From positions 1 through 64,000 of the forward strand of contig JAJDXS010000010.1 of assembly GCA_022823145.1 (NCBI GenBank): DNA of 64,000 nucleotides, written 5' to 3'. The position numbers and the translations under genes were made by a program. Below are positions 9,416 to 18,580 of this stretch, one piece after another. The DNA comes from Gemmatimonadota bacterium (GTDB lineage: Bacteria; Gemmatimonadota; Gemmatimonadetes; Longimicrobiales; Gaopeijiaceae). The notes under the pieces are model-generated. The model did no database searches. It was not told where the DNA came from and saw nothing but the letters and a program-made list of their open reading frames with translations. Positions within the stretch are counted from its first letter, which is position 1; each line of letters starts with the position of its first letter.

Positions 9416-9861
9416 TCTTCCTCGAGGCCGGACACGTCCGCCCACGGGTTGAACACCTTGATGTCGGTGAGGCGGAAGTCCCGTGTGTTGCGCGTGACGA
9501 GCGTCAGGCTGTGACTCGCTGCCGACGCGGCCAACATGGCGTCCGGCAGATGCCGGTCCAGCGGCGCACCCAACCGACGCCTTTTCTCCATCACACGTGC
9601 GCACTCCCGCGCATCGGCCGCCGTCCAGTGGAGAATCCTGTCCTCGAAGGTGTCGTTCAAGACTTGCTCGAAGCGGGCAGCCAGATCGGCGCGGCGCGAC
9701 TGACTGTCCAGTAGCCCAATCCCGTTGTGTATCTCCCAGATCGTGATCGCGCTGATGTGGAGCCGATTCCTCCCCGCCCTATCGAGGAATCTCGCGACCC
9801 TTGGCTCCGGGTGGCGTCGCATCATTTCCGAGACGACGTTCGTATCGAGCAACCATGCCAC
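9412..9861 (-). CDS. VapC/FitB-like PIN-domain toxin
   Basis: MAWLLDTNVVSEMMRRHPEPRVARFL...ISAITIWEI...LPDAMLAASAASHSLTLVTRNTRDF. Confidence 0.85.
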   Translation of the reverse strand: MAWLLDTNVVSEMMRRHPEPRVARFLDRAGRNRLHISAITIWEIHNGIGLLDSQSRRADLAARFEQVLNDTFEDRILHWTAADARECARVMEKRRRLGAPLDRHLPDAMLAASAASHSLTLVTRNTRDFRLTDIKVFNPWADVSGLEED

Positions 9862-9867
9862 TGGAGC

Positions 9868-10125
9868 TCACTCCTCGTCCCGGAATTCGACGGGCCTGTA
9901 GCCGTAGCTTCCGCGAGTGATCGACTCCACACCGTTCTCGGGTCCGAAGTATCGCTTGAAGGTCTCGGACGGCTTCAACCGGGCGCGCGACGACTCGCGT
10001 TTTTCGCTGATCAATCGGCGTACGAATTCCTCCATGGAAAGCCCGGCACGCCTTGCTTCGTCCTTCAGCCAGGCCTTGTCACCGGGGTTGATTCGTCGGA
10101 CCGTGATTGCTGAACTCACTGGCAT
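9868..10125 (-). CDS. RHH (FitA/VapB-like) antitoxin
   Basis: MPVSSAITVRRINPGDKAWLKDEARRAGLSMEEFVRRLI; directly upstream of the PIN toxin, 6-bp gap. Confidence 0.75.
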   Translation of the reverse strand: MPVSSAITVRRINPGDKAWLKDEARRAGLSMEEFVRRLISEKRESSRARLKPSETFKRYFGPENGVESITRGSYGYRPVEFRDEE

Positions 10126-10240
10126 AGGGCCTCCTGCTGGACGTCGCTCCCAGGAAATCTTGCGTACCGACAGTGTAATGCTAGCACCCTGTGATGGCAA
10201 TCAGGATTCGTCATCGTCCCCCCAACAGACGAGCACAGGA

Positions 10241-11689
10241 ATGGCCGAACAGAAGAGTTACCACATGTCGCCGGAGGACTTCCGCCGGCACGGGAGGGAA
10301 GTCATCGACTGGATCGCGGACTACCACGAGAACGTCGCCCGCTATCCCGTTCTGTCGCGGGCGAGACCCGGCGAGATCGGCGACTCCCTGGGCGACGAGG
10401 TTCCCGAGGATGGTGAGGATTTCACCGCCATCCTCCAGGACGCCACGGAGCGGATCCTCCCCGGCATGACGCACTGGCAATCGCCCGGATTCCACGCCTA
10501 TTTCCCCAGTAACGCGTCGGGCCCCGCCATCCTGGGCGAACTGCTGTCGGCCGGTCTCGGGGTCCAGGGCATGCTCTGGTCGACCGGTCCCGCCTGCACC
10601 GAGGTCGAGACCCGGGTGCTGGACATGCTTGCCGACCTCCTGGGCCTGCCGGAGGCGTACCGCTCCACCGGCAGCGGCGGTGGAGTCATCCAGGACTCCG
10701 CTTCCAGCGCCGTTCTGTGTGCCCTGATCGCGGCGCGGGAGCGGGATTCCGGGCTGCGCACCAACCGGGCAGGCTGCGACGGCACACAGGTCGCCTACTG
10801 CTCGACGCAGGCGCACTCGTCTCTCGAGAAGGCGATGGGCGTCGCCGGCCTCGGGCGCGCCAACCTGCGGCAGATCGCAGTGAACGAGCGGTTCGCTCTC
10901 GATCCAGCCAGACTTGCGGCGCAGATCAAGGCCGACAGAGCCGGCGGGCTGCGGCCCATCTTCGCCTGCGCCACGCTCGGCACGACTTCGTCCAACGCGA
11001 TCGACCCGATTGCCGCCATCGGCAGGATCTGTCGAGACGAGGGCCTCTGGTTCCACGTCGACGCGGCCATGTCGGGCACGGCGGCGATCTGCCCGGAACA
11101 CCGCCACCTTCACGATGGCATCGAATACTCCGACAGCTACTGCTTCAATCCCCACAAGTGGATGTTCACGAACTTCGATTGCAGCTGTTTCTGGGTGGCC
11201 GACCGCGCGGCGCTGATCGGCGCACTGTCGATTCTCCCGGAGTACCTGATGAACGAAGCGACCAGGAGCGGTGCCGTCTTCGACTACAGGGACTGGCAGG
11301 TGCCGCTGGGCCGTCGCTTCAGGGCGCTGAAGCTCTGGTTCGTCCTGCGCTACTATGGTGTCGAAGGCCTCCGGCACCACATCCGCCGGCACATCGAGCT
11401 GGCCCGGCGATTGGTGGGGTGGATCGAGGCCGACCATCACTTTGAAATCGTGGCTCCGACGCCGCTCAACCTCGTCTGTTTCCGCCACTTGGGGAGCGAC
11501 GAACTGAACGAGCGCATCATGAACGAGATCAACGGCGGCGGCAAGATCTTCCTCACCCACACCAGGCTGAATGGCCGCTTCGTGTTGCGCCTGTGCGTCG
11601 GCCAGTCCCACACGGAGGCTGAACACGTCGAAAGGGCATGGGAGCTGATCGTCGACGCGGCGCAGGGGATCCGCGAGCGCGGGATGTGA
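10241..11689 (+). CDS. PLP-dependent group II decarboxylase (aromatic-L-amino-acid decarboxylase-like)
   Basis: MTHWQSPGFHAYFPSNASGPAILGELL; VDAAMSGTAAICPEHRH; SYCFNPHKWMFTNFDCSCFWV (PLP Lys motif). Confidence 0.9.
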   Translation: MAEQKSYHMSPEDFRRHGREVIDWIADYHENVARYPVLSRARPGEIGDSLGDEVPEDGEDFTAILQDATERILPGMTHWQSPGFHAYFPSNASGPAILGELLSAGLGVQGMLWSTGPACTEVETRVLDMLADLLGLPEAYRSTGSGGGVIQDSASSAVLCALIAARERDSGLRTNRAGCDGTQVAYCSTQAHSSLEKAMGVAGLGRANLRQIAVNERFALDPARLAAQIKADRAGGLRPIFACATLGTTSSNAIDPIAAIGRICRDEGLWFHVDAAMSGTAAICPEHRHLHDGIEYSDSYCFNPHKWMFTNFDCSCFWVADRAALIGALSILPEYLMNEATRSGAVFDYRDWQVPLGRRFRALKLWFVLRYYGVEGLRHHIRRHIELARRLVGWIEADHHFEIVAPTPLNLVCFRHLGSDELNERIMNEINGGGKIFLTHTRLNGRFVLRLCVGQSHTEAEHVERAWELIVDAAQGIRERGM

Positions 11690-11731
11690 GGCGCGTCGAA
11701 GGCCCCGGGAGTTGCCTGCGGGTGCCCCGGC

Positions 11732-12691
11732 CTACAGCCCGGCCTGCTCCTTCACGTACTCGGCCGCCTCGAGGTGGGTTGCGAACCACACGTCCTCGTG
11801 GCCCTTGATGTACTCGATCAGCTCCTCGAGGACGACGATGCGCGACCTGTGGCCGATCACATGCGGGTGCATGGTGAGCAGAAACATGGTGCCCTCCGCG
11901 TAGGCGCCGTCGAAGTCGTCCTTCCAGACCTCGAGCACGTCGCGCGGGTGCGAGTAGCTGGCGCCGCGCGGGTTGAAGACCGGCGCGTCGTCCATGATCC
12001 ACTCGACGGGCAGCTCGACCATGCCGGTGGGCTCGCCGTGGGCGTTGATCTCGTACGGGCGGTCGTCGGCCATGAGTGAGGAGTCGTAGAGGAAGCCCAT
12101 CTCGTGGATGATGTCCAGCGTGTTGGGACTGAAGTTCCAGGACGGGGCGCGGTAGCCGAGCGGACGCACGCCGGTGACGTCCGTCATGTAGTCGACGGCT
12201 CGCTCCAGGAGGGCGCGCTCGGTTTCGGCGTCGAGACTGGAGTTGAGCTCGTGGATCCAGCCGTGAATCGCGAACTCGTGGTGGCCTGCCGCCTGGATCA
12301 CGTCGATCTGGTGAGGATTGAGGATGAGGCTGACGGCGGGGACGAAGAACGAGGCGGGGATGCCTTCGTGGTCCAGGAGGTCGACTACGCGGGGGAGCGC
12401 GACGCGGGCGCCGTACTGTCCCTGCGACAGGGAGCCGACGGTGGCGTCGCCGTAGCGGAGACCGAGGACGGTCTCGTTGTCGACATCGAAGGAGAGAAGG
12501 ACGGCCACGCGGGCGCCACCGGGCCATTCGTCCGGCTGGAGGCTGCGGCCCGCGCGCACCGCGTTGACGGTCTCCATGACCCGCTCGTCGGACCAGAGCC
12601 AGCCGGGTTCGTTCTCCGCACTCTCCGGGGGAGCGGGCTGGCAGGCCCATACGGCGAGGGTTGCCGCGGCGAGGACGGCGCGCTTTTTCAC
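11732..12691 (-). CDS. Secreted polysaccharide deacetylase (NodB-like)
   Basis: VKKRAVLAAATLAVWACQPAP lipoprotein signal; VAVLLSFDVDNET, HEFAIHGWIHE, GYRAPSWNFSPNT, MFLLTMHPHVIG. GTG start overlaps the upstream TGA. Confidence 0.85.
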   Translation of the reverse strand: MKKRAVLAAATLAVWACQPAPPESAENEPGWLWSDERVMETVNAVRAGRSLQPDEWPGGARVAVLLSFDVDNETVLGLRYGDATVGSLSQGQYGARVALPRVVDLLDHEGIPASFFVPAVSLILNPHQIDVIQAAGHHEFAIHGWIHELNSSLDAETERALLERAVDYMTDVTGVRPLGYRAPSWNFSPNTLDIIHEMGFLYDSSLMADDRPYEINAHGEPTGMVELPVEWIMDDAPVFNPRGASYSHPRDVLEVWKDDFDGAYAEGTMFLLTMHPHVIGHRSRIVVLEELIEYIKGHEDVWFATHLEAAEYVKEQAGL

Positions 12692-13782
12692 CCTTCCATC
12701 TTCCATAGGACGATTCCTCCGGCCTGTTTGCCGATCTGCGCGGACGCGACGCGGGCGCCCGCTTCGATGTCGATGACTTCCACGGTGCCCGGGTCGCCGC
12801 CGATGCCCTCGACGGTCACGATGGCGTAGCGGCCGTCCGGGGTGACGACGACGCCGTGGGTGACGGGGATGAGCGAGTCGATGAAGTGCAGCGGTTCGCC
12901 GGTTTCGACGTCCCAGATCCCGAGCTTCGCGCTGCCCTTGAGGGTGGCGAGGAGCTTCTTGCCGTCGGGCGTGAGATCGAGGTTGTAGGGCGCGCCGGGG
13001 GCTTCGATGCGGCGGGTGACCCGCCATGACGCGAGATCGACCTCGAGGATGGCGTCGCCGCGGTTGCAGGGGACGAAGACGCGGTCGCCGTCCGGGTGGG
13101 GCGTGGTCCACGTGGGCGAGCAGTTGGCACCGGCGGGCGGGGGCATGGCCATGTGCCCGTCCATCGGGGCGGGGGCGGGCTCGTTGGCGATGAGGTCGAG
13201 GCGCCGGGTGACGTCGAGGGTGGCGCCGTCGATCTCGACGAGCTGGTTGTCCATCATGCACGCGGAATAGTGCTTCGAGCCGTCGGCGTTGAAGCGGGAG
13301 CCGTGGGGCATGGTGCAGGTGACGACATCGGCGATCGGGAACATGGTCTCGAGGTCGACGATGGTCACGGTCGAGGGGACGTGGTCGCCGTGAAAGTTGG
13401 CGTTGACGGCGAGCGCGAGGGTGCCGTGCGGCGGGACGGCGATCGTAGCGGGGAACATCCCGAGGTCGGCGACGCCCACGATGGTGTCGGATCCGGTCTC
13501 GTACTTGACCAGGCGGCCGTTGGGGAAGCCGTGGCCCAGGGTGAGGTACCAGTACTCGCCCGCGGGATCGATGGCGAGCCCGTGGGGCGCTTCGATCTCG
13601 GCCGCGAGCCATCCGGTGGTGACGGTCTTCTCCACGACGAGGTCGCCGCCCGCGTCGTAGCGGAGCAGGGCGACCTCGTCCTCGGACTCGGCGGCGACGT
13701 AGGCCCAGTAGGACTGGGCGGCCGCCTTGCCGCCCGTCGCGGCGCAGGCGAGGGCGGCAAGGAGCGCGAACGGCGCCCTCAC
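12688..13782 (-). CDS. Secreted YVTN-type beta-propeller protein
   Basis: Repeated LDLTPDGKKLLATLKGSAKLGIWDVETG / VVTPDGRYAIVTVEGIGGDPGTVEVID; GTG start 13782 in a GTGA overlap with the upstream stop. Confidence 0.8.
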   Translation of the reverse strand: MRAPFALLAALACAATGGKAAAQSYWAYVAAESEDEVALLRYDAGGDLVVEKTVTTGWLAAEIEAPHGLAIDPAGEYWYLTLGHGFPNGRLVKYETGSDTIVGVADLGMFPATIAVPPHGTLALAVNANFHGDHVPSTVTIVDLETMFPIADVVTCTMPHGSRFNADGSKHYSACMMDNQLVEIDGATLDVTRRLDLIANEPAPAPMDGHMAMPPPAGANCSPTWTTPHPDGDRVFVPCNRGDAILEVDLASWRVTRRIEAPGAPYNLDLTPDGKKLLATLKGSAKLGIWDVETGEPLHFIDSLIPVTHGVVVTPDGRYAIVTVEGIGGDPGTVEVIDIEAGARVASAQIGKQAGGIVLWKMEG

Positions 13783-15770
13783 GGAATCAGCGTGCGCCGC
13801 GGCTGCAGCTTCACCGTCCACATCCCCGAGAAATACTCGGAGAAGAACAGGTTGCCCTTGTGCATCTGCGGGCCCCAGGTGAAGGGCGCGTTCGCCACGA
13901 AGCCGTCGGGATCGTACGACTTGTACACCGCGATCTCGCGGCCCTGGTGGTACAGGTTGCCCTTGAGCTCGCCCGAGATGTCGAGCACGCGCAGGCCGCC
14001 CTGGTAGAATGCGGCGTAGAGGCGGTCGTCCTCGATCCACATGTTGTGCGAGCCGGCCTCGGGGATCTCGTAGCGGGCCACCTCTTCAGGGTTCTCGGGG
14101 TCGGTGAAATCGACCACGTGGATGTAGCCGGACATGAACTCGGGCGTGCGCCCGTCCTCCTGGCCGTCGAACGCAGGTGCCCCGATCTCGTCGCCCATGA
14201 AGATGTAGAACCTGCCAGTGGGGCTCCGGTACGGGAACGCTGCGTGGGTGGCGCCGCCGATGTCGCGGAAGCGCGCGATCTCGACCGGGTTGGCGGGGCT
14301 GCCCCCTCTGTTGCCCCCGCCCACATCGATCACCGCAACGCCGTCGTTCCAGTTCGACGTGTAGGCGATCCCGTCCACGATCCAGATGTCGTGAATGGCG
14401 TGCCCGGGCGTGTCGAGCTCGAAGCGTCCCACGCGGTGCGGGTTGGCCGGGTCCTCGATGTTGATCACGTCGAAGCGGATCCCGTTGTTCACCGCGTACA
14501 CGTGGTCGTCGTGGATGAAGAGGTTGTGCACGCCCCCGGTGAGTTCGTCGTCGTAGGTCGAGATGATCTCGATGTTGCGCGGATCGGTGCAGTCGATGAT
14601 GACGATCCCGTTGCGCCGGTTGGACGCGCCCTCCCGGGAGATCACGCAGAGTTCGCCGTCTTCCGAGACCTTCACGTCGTTGGTCGTGCGGGCATCGACG
14701 ATGAGCGAATCGGTCAGCACCGGGCTGGCCGGGTCGGTCACGTCCCACCAGTACGTGCTGCCATGCCCGTTGTGCGTGCCGGTGATCGCGTAGTCCCGGC
14801 CATCGACGCCCTCCCACACCCAGAGATCGGAGGTGGCGACGTTGCTGACCGGTGCGTGGCCGACGAGCTCCACCTCTTCCACGACATGGCGCGGCAGGAT
14901 CTCGACGGTCGAGTGGGTGGTGCGGCCCGGGACGCTCGCGGTCACGGTGTAGATGCCCGGCCTGTAGGCGACGAAGCGCCCCTGCTCGTCGACTTCGGCG
15001 GGCGGGATGTCGGCGGTCGCGATCACGTCGGGGTCGGACATGAGCCCGAAGGTGACGGGGATGTCGTCGACGGTGCCGCCCGCGCTCGACGCGGTGGCCG
15101 TGAAGTGGATGACGTCGCCGGTGCGGCCCCGGGACTGGCTTGCCTCGACGGCCATCGCCGTGACAGGATTGTCCGCCACTTCGTACGTGATTTCGCCGAC
15201 TACGCCTTCCGCGGAAGCCGAAAGCGTCACCTGACCCGGCGCGTGGGCAGTGAAGACGCCGAACCGGTCGACGCTGGCCACGTTTTCGTCCGAGGTGCTC
15301 CACGTCACCGCTACGTCGTCGCGCGCATCGTCTGCCCGGTCGATCACGGTTGCCTTGTGGCGCATGGTGACGCCGACGTAGTAGCGGCCGCCATCACGCG
15401 AGATCTCCACGCGGTCGAGCGGCGGGAAGGCGACGGTCACGGTCATCGTGCCGCTGATCCGCGTCGGGCCCAGCACCCGCGCCAGGACCTCGAACTCGCC
15501 GCCCCTGAACGCCTCGATCTCGCCCGTGGTCCGGTTGATGGCCAGACTCCCGCGGCCGTCCCGGGAGAAGTAGACAAAGGGCACCTCGATGACGTTGCCG
15601 GCGGCGTCGTAGGCGGTGGCCGAAACGGTTGCCGTCTCCCCGACTGCGAGGGAGAGCGTGGCGGGCGAGACTTGCACCCGCGCTACTTCCTGCGCGGCAG
15701 CCTGCGTTATGGCGACGGCGGTCAGCGCCAGGATCAGGGCGGCGAGCCGGATGGTGCTGTGTGTCTTCAT
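13779..15770 (-). CDS. Secreted Ig-like (BIG2) + LVIVD-repeat protein
   Basis: Signal MKTHSTIRLAALILALTAVAITQAAAQ; VTWSTSDENVASVDRFGVFTAHAPGQVTLSA; DVINIEDPANPHRVGRFELDTPGHAIHDIWIVDGIAYTSNWNDGVAVIDV. Confidence 0.85.
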   Translation of the reverse strand: MKTHSTIRLAALILALTAVAITQAAAQEVARVQVSPATLSLAVGETATVSATAYDAAGNVIEVPFVYFSRDGRGSLAINRTTGEIEAFRGGEFEVLARVLGPTRISGTMTVTVAFPPLDRVEISRDGGRYYVGVTMRHKATVIDRADDARDDVAVTWSTSDENVASVDRFGVFTAHAPGQVTLSASAEGVVGEITYEVADNPVTAMAVEASQSRGRTGDVIHFTATASSAGGTVDDIPVTFGLMSDPDVIATADIPPAEVDEQGRFVAYRPGIYTVTASVPGRTTHSTVEILPRHVVEEVELVGHAPVSNVATSDLWVWEGVDGRDYAITGTHNGHGSTYWWDVTDPASPVLTDSLIVDARTTNDVKVSEDGELCVISREGASNRRNGIVIIDCTDPRNIEIISTYDDELTGGVHNLFIHDDHVYAVNNGIRFDVINIEDPANPHRVGRFELDTPGHAIHDIWIVDGIAYTSNWNDGVAVIDVGGGNRGGSPANPVEIARFRDIGGATHAAFPYRSPTGRFYIFMGDEIGAPAFDGQEDGRTPEFMSGYIHVVDFTDPENPEEVARYEIPEAGSHNMWIEDDRLYAAFYQGGLRVLDISGELKGNLYHQGREIAVYKSYDPDGFVANAPFTWGPQMHKGNLFFSEYFSGMWTVKLQPRRTLIP

Positions 15771-15899
15771 TGCGTGATCTTCCTTACTGCGGTGTTGCGT
15801 TCCTGCGGCGCCAGGTCGGGGCCGTGGATGAGTGGACACGGTGGATGGAAAGATTGCCGCCGGCGGGCTGGAGGCGCAACGGACGTCAGGGCTTCTGCG

Positions 15900-17417
15900 T
15901 CACGCGGACATCGCATGTCGTACCGCGTCTTCCATCGCAACCACCTCGTCATCGGTCAACTCCGCGAATCGAGCGCGCTTTCTTGCGGCGAGCCTCCCAC
16001 CATTCTGCATGCACAGCCGCACCAGCAGTGACGCCCGACGATCCGGCATATCGACGACCTCACGGACCCCGCTGAGGGCCTGGTCGAAAACGGTGACGAA
16101 ATCCAGCTCTTCCCTCAGATCGCGGCGCACCGCGTCTGCCGCCTGATCGTACAGATACTCGGCCATGGCGGTGGCGTCGAAGTAGCGGTAGAGGTGCGCG
16201 CTGTCGCTCTTGACGACCATCCGACGGCCCGGTGCGTGCGCTGCCCCGCCTCTCCATTCCCACCGAATGAGGTCCAGAAGCGGTCGCGAGAAGCTGGCCA
16301 GAACGTCGTCATAGCGCTGGCGGTCGCGCAGAATCGCTGCGGACACCGGCAGAATAACGCCGGGTGGTCCGTAGCCCCTCCGGGCGAGCACGTGGTGCAT
16401 CAGGAAACGGTGAATCCGGCCGTTGCCGTCCTCGAAGGGATGGATGAACACAAATGCGAATGACGAAACCGCCGCGCCGACGACTGGATCCACACCGCCG
16501 CTGACGATCCGCCCGGTCAGGGCCATCCATGAATCCATGAGGTCCGTCACATCCTCCGGTCGCGGACAGATGAAATGGACCTTTTCCCGGTACCTACCGA
16601 GGGTCTCGCCGACGAAGTTCTGGATGTCTCGCCAGCCATCCGTTGCATAACGTGGATCGACGATGGTGCGTTGCAGAGCTACGAGCGCGTTTTCGTCGGA
16701 GGGGTCGAATGTGGGTGCGGACTGTAGAGCCGCCACAAACCGTTCGGCTCGGCGGGCGCTCGGAGTCTCGCCTTCGAGGGCGAACGAGGAACGTGTCTCC
16801 TTTGTGTACAGGTAGTACACTGCACGGGCGAGAAGTTGTGGATCGTACCCTTCGGTGAGCGAACGAGCCTCCCTGTCGAGGTTCGATTCCATCGCTTCAC
16901 GCACCTTCGGGGTCAATCTCACGGTGGGGCACAGGCCACGTTCTCCCAGGAGGTTGTCCGCCACCCGGTGGCGTCTGGAGTTGCGCCGCGCGGCGACCAC
17001 GTGCCGCCCAGGGTCGAGGGCCCCGACGTAATTGCCGGCACTCGCATCGGCGAGGTCCAGCGTCTGCCCGGTGAAGGTCTCGTACAGGAACCACGCCCGG
17101 CGGCTGAACGCGCCCGTAGGCTGTGCCCGGACCCAGGCCTCGATCTCTCCGGGGTCGATCGCCTTGAGCGCGGCTACCAGGACGCCCAGGTCGAAGGCTT
17201 CGTGGCGCAGCGCGAAGCGGAGGTGCGAGATCACCGATTCCTTCGGCGCGTATCGCATCGGGTACGACTCGAGGGTTCGCGCCCCGTGCATCTCGGTTCG
17301 CCGGGCACCGGCTACGCAGTAGCTCTCGATGGCGGGCGGGGACACCGCCAAACCCAGTTCCCGGATCAGCCAGGCTTGGCCGATGGGACTTCGAGTGGTG
17401 TTGCTCACGGACGCCAT
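15900..17417 (-). CDS. Fic-domain protein (putative AMPylase) with internal inhibitory motif
   Basis: HPFEDGNGRIHRFLMHH Fic motif; upstream SFALEG fits the [ST]xxxE[GN] inhibitory motif. Confidence 0.9.
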   Translation of the reverse strand: MASVSNTTRSPIGQAWLIRELGLAVSPPAIESYCVAGARRTEMHGARTLESYPMRYAPKESVISHLRFALRHEAFDLGVLVAALKAIDPGEIEAWVRAQPTGAFSRRAWFLYETFTGQTLDLADASAGNYVGALDPGRHVVAARRNSRRHRVADNLLGERGLCPTVRLTPKVREAMESNLDREARSLTEGYDPQLLARAVYYLYTKETRSSFALEGETPSARRAERFVAALQSAPTFDPSDENALVALQRTIVDPRYATDGWRDIQNFVGETLGRYREKVHFICPRPEDVTDLMDSWMALTGRIVSGGVDPVVGAAVSSFAFVFIHPFEDGNGRIHRFLMHHVLARRGYGPPGVILPVSAAILRDRQRYDDVLASFSRPLLDLIRWEWRGGAAHAPGRRMVVKSDSAHLYRYFDATAMAEYLYDQAADAVRRDLREELDFVTVFDQALSGVREVVDMPDRRASLLVRLCMQNGGRLAARKRARFAELTDDEVVAMEDAVRHAMSA

Positions 17418-17483
17418 GGTGGAAAAACGGTTAGAAGGGGTGGGGAAACGATTAAGTTACCCGGGTTCGGTGGAAAATCAATT
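17418..17483 (+). repeat. Three direct repeats GGTGG[AG][AG]AANC[AG]NTT in front of the Fic gene
   Basis: 17418 GGTGGAAAAACGGTT; 17439 GGTGGGGAAACGATT; 17469 GGTGGAAAATCAATT; spacing 21 and 30 bp. Confidence 0.6.
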
Positions 17484-17556
17484 CCTCCAACCCTTCCAAG
17501 CTCTCGCAGGCTCACATAGCCCTGCGCCCAAGCCCTCCCTGGCGAGCAGGTGCTCC

Positions 17557-18372
17557 CTACAGCGGCCTGTTCGGAAACGCGATCGTGCGCCACATGTGCG
17601 CGACCGGGCTGTTGTCGTAGCCCAACCCTTCCTTCGGCTGCTTGAACTGGCGCCCGATGATGTCGGTGAACTCGTTGATGTCGACGTCCATGTCGTCCTG
17701 GAACGCGTAGGTGTCGTTCACCGTGATCAGGCGCGCCTCGCCGTACCAGCGGTGGTTGCGCGCGTACTCGTAGGCCTGCTTGATGTAGGGCTCCGGCACG
17801 TAGTCGTGCCCGAAGATGCGGTTGTACATCTCCGGATACTCGTACCCGTACTCCTCGTCCGGGTAGAAGCGCAGGGCCGCGTGGTAGCGAATGCCCCAGG
17901 CGACGCGCTCGTCCACGTAGGGCTCGACCAGCTGGGCGCCCCACCAGCCGTGGTCCACCTTGATCAGGTTCAGGACCACATCGTGCATCAGGCAGGCGAA
18001 GACGGTGCGCTCGGGCTGCCCGGTCCTGAGCGCGTGGGTGGCGCTCTGAAGGACGTGATTGGCCGGCGCAAAACGCAGCTTGAAGAAGTCGAGCACCGTC
18101 GGCTTGTCGGGCAGCGGCGGGAACTCGTCCTCGCGCGGCATGAAGAGGCGGCCGGTGCCGCGAGGAGACCGGGCTTCCTGCTCCTCCAGCTCCTCGAGGG
18201 TGATGATCGATCCGGCCTCTCCGTCCACTTCCCCGCGCCGGGCGGCGATCTTCTTGTCCAGCTCCTCTTCCATGTAGTGCTCGAGTTCCTCCGCCTTGTC
18301 CTCGTGCGACATGACGGCGAGAGCACCTGCGGGAATGCTTGCGAGAAAGGTCTTGCGATCGACTTCCACCAT
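17557..18372 (-). CDS. HD-domain-like protein, possible mixed-valent diiron oxygenase (PhnZ/MIOX clan-like)
   Basis: NHVLQSATHALRTGQPERTVFACLMHDVVLNLIKVDHGWWGAQLVEPYVDERVAWGIRYHAALRF gives an ordered His / HD / His / His pattern. Confidence 0.55.
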   Translation of the reverse strand: MVEVDRKTFLASIPAGALAVMSHEDKAEELEHYMEEELDKKIAARRGEVDGEAGSIITLEELEEQEARSPRGTGRLFMPREDEFPPLPDKPTVLDFFKLRFAPANHVLQSATHALRTGQPERTVFACLMHDVVLNLIKVDHGWWGAQLVEPYVDERVAWGIRYHAALRFYPDEEYGYEYPEMYNRIFGHDYVPEPYIKQAYEYARNHRWYGEARLITVNDTYAFQDDMDVDINEFTDIIGRQFKQPKEGLGYDNSPVAHMWRTIAFPNRPL

Positions 18373-18580
18373 CTTGACCTCCGGGCAGGGGCCGGTGGTC
18401 CTGGTCCCGCCACCGATCCCCGGCGGCGTCAAGAGCCCAGGATCCTGCAGTCACTGTACGGCGCGTGGTTGGGTGCGGCAAGTGGCGGGATCGGCCCGAA
18501 CGGCGATACGATGGTCCGGTGGTGATTGGCCGCATGCGCGACACGGCAGACGAACATGGAATGACGAGGACAGGATCAAC

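Noticed and set aside
16878-16895. tRNA T-arm-like ggttcgattcc
   Set aside because: Lies inside the Fic coding sequence and no cloverleaf can be built around it.
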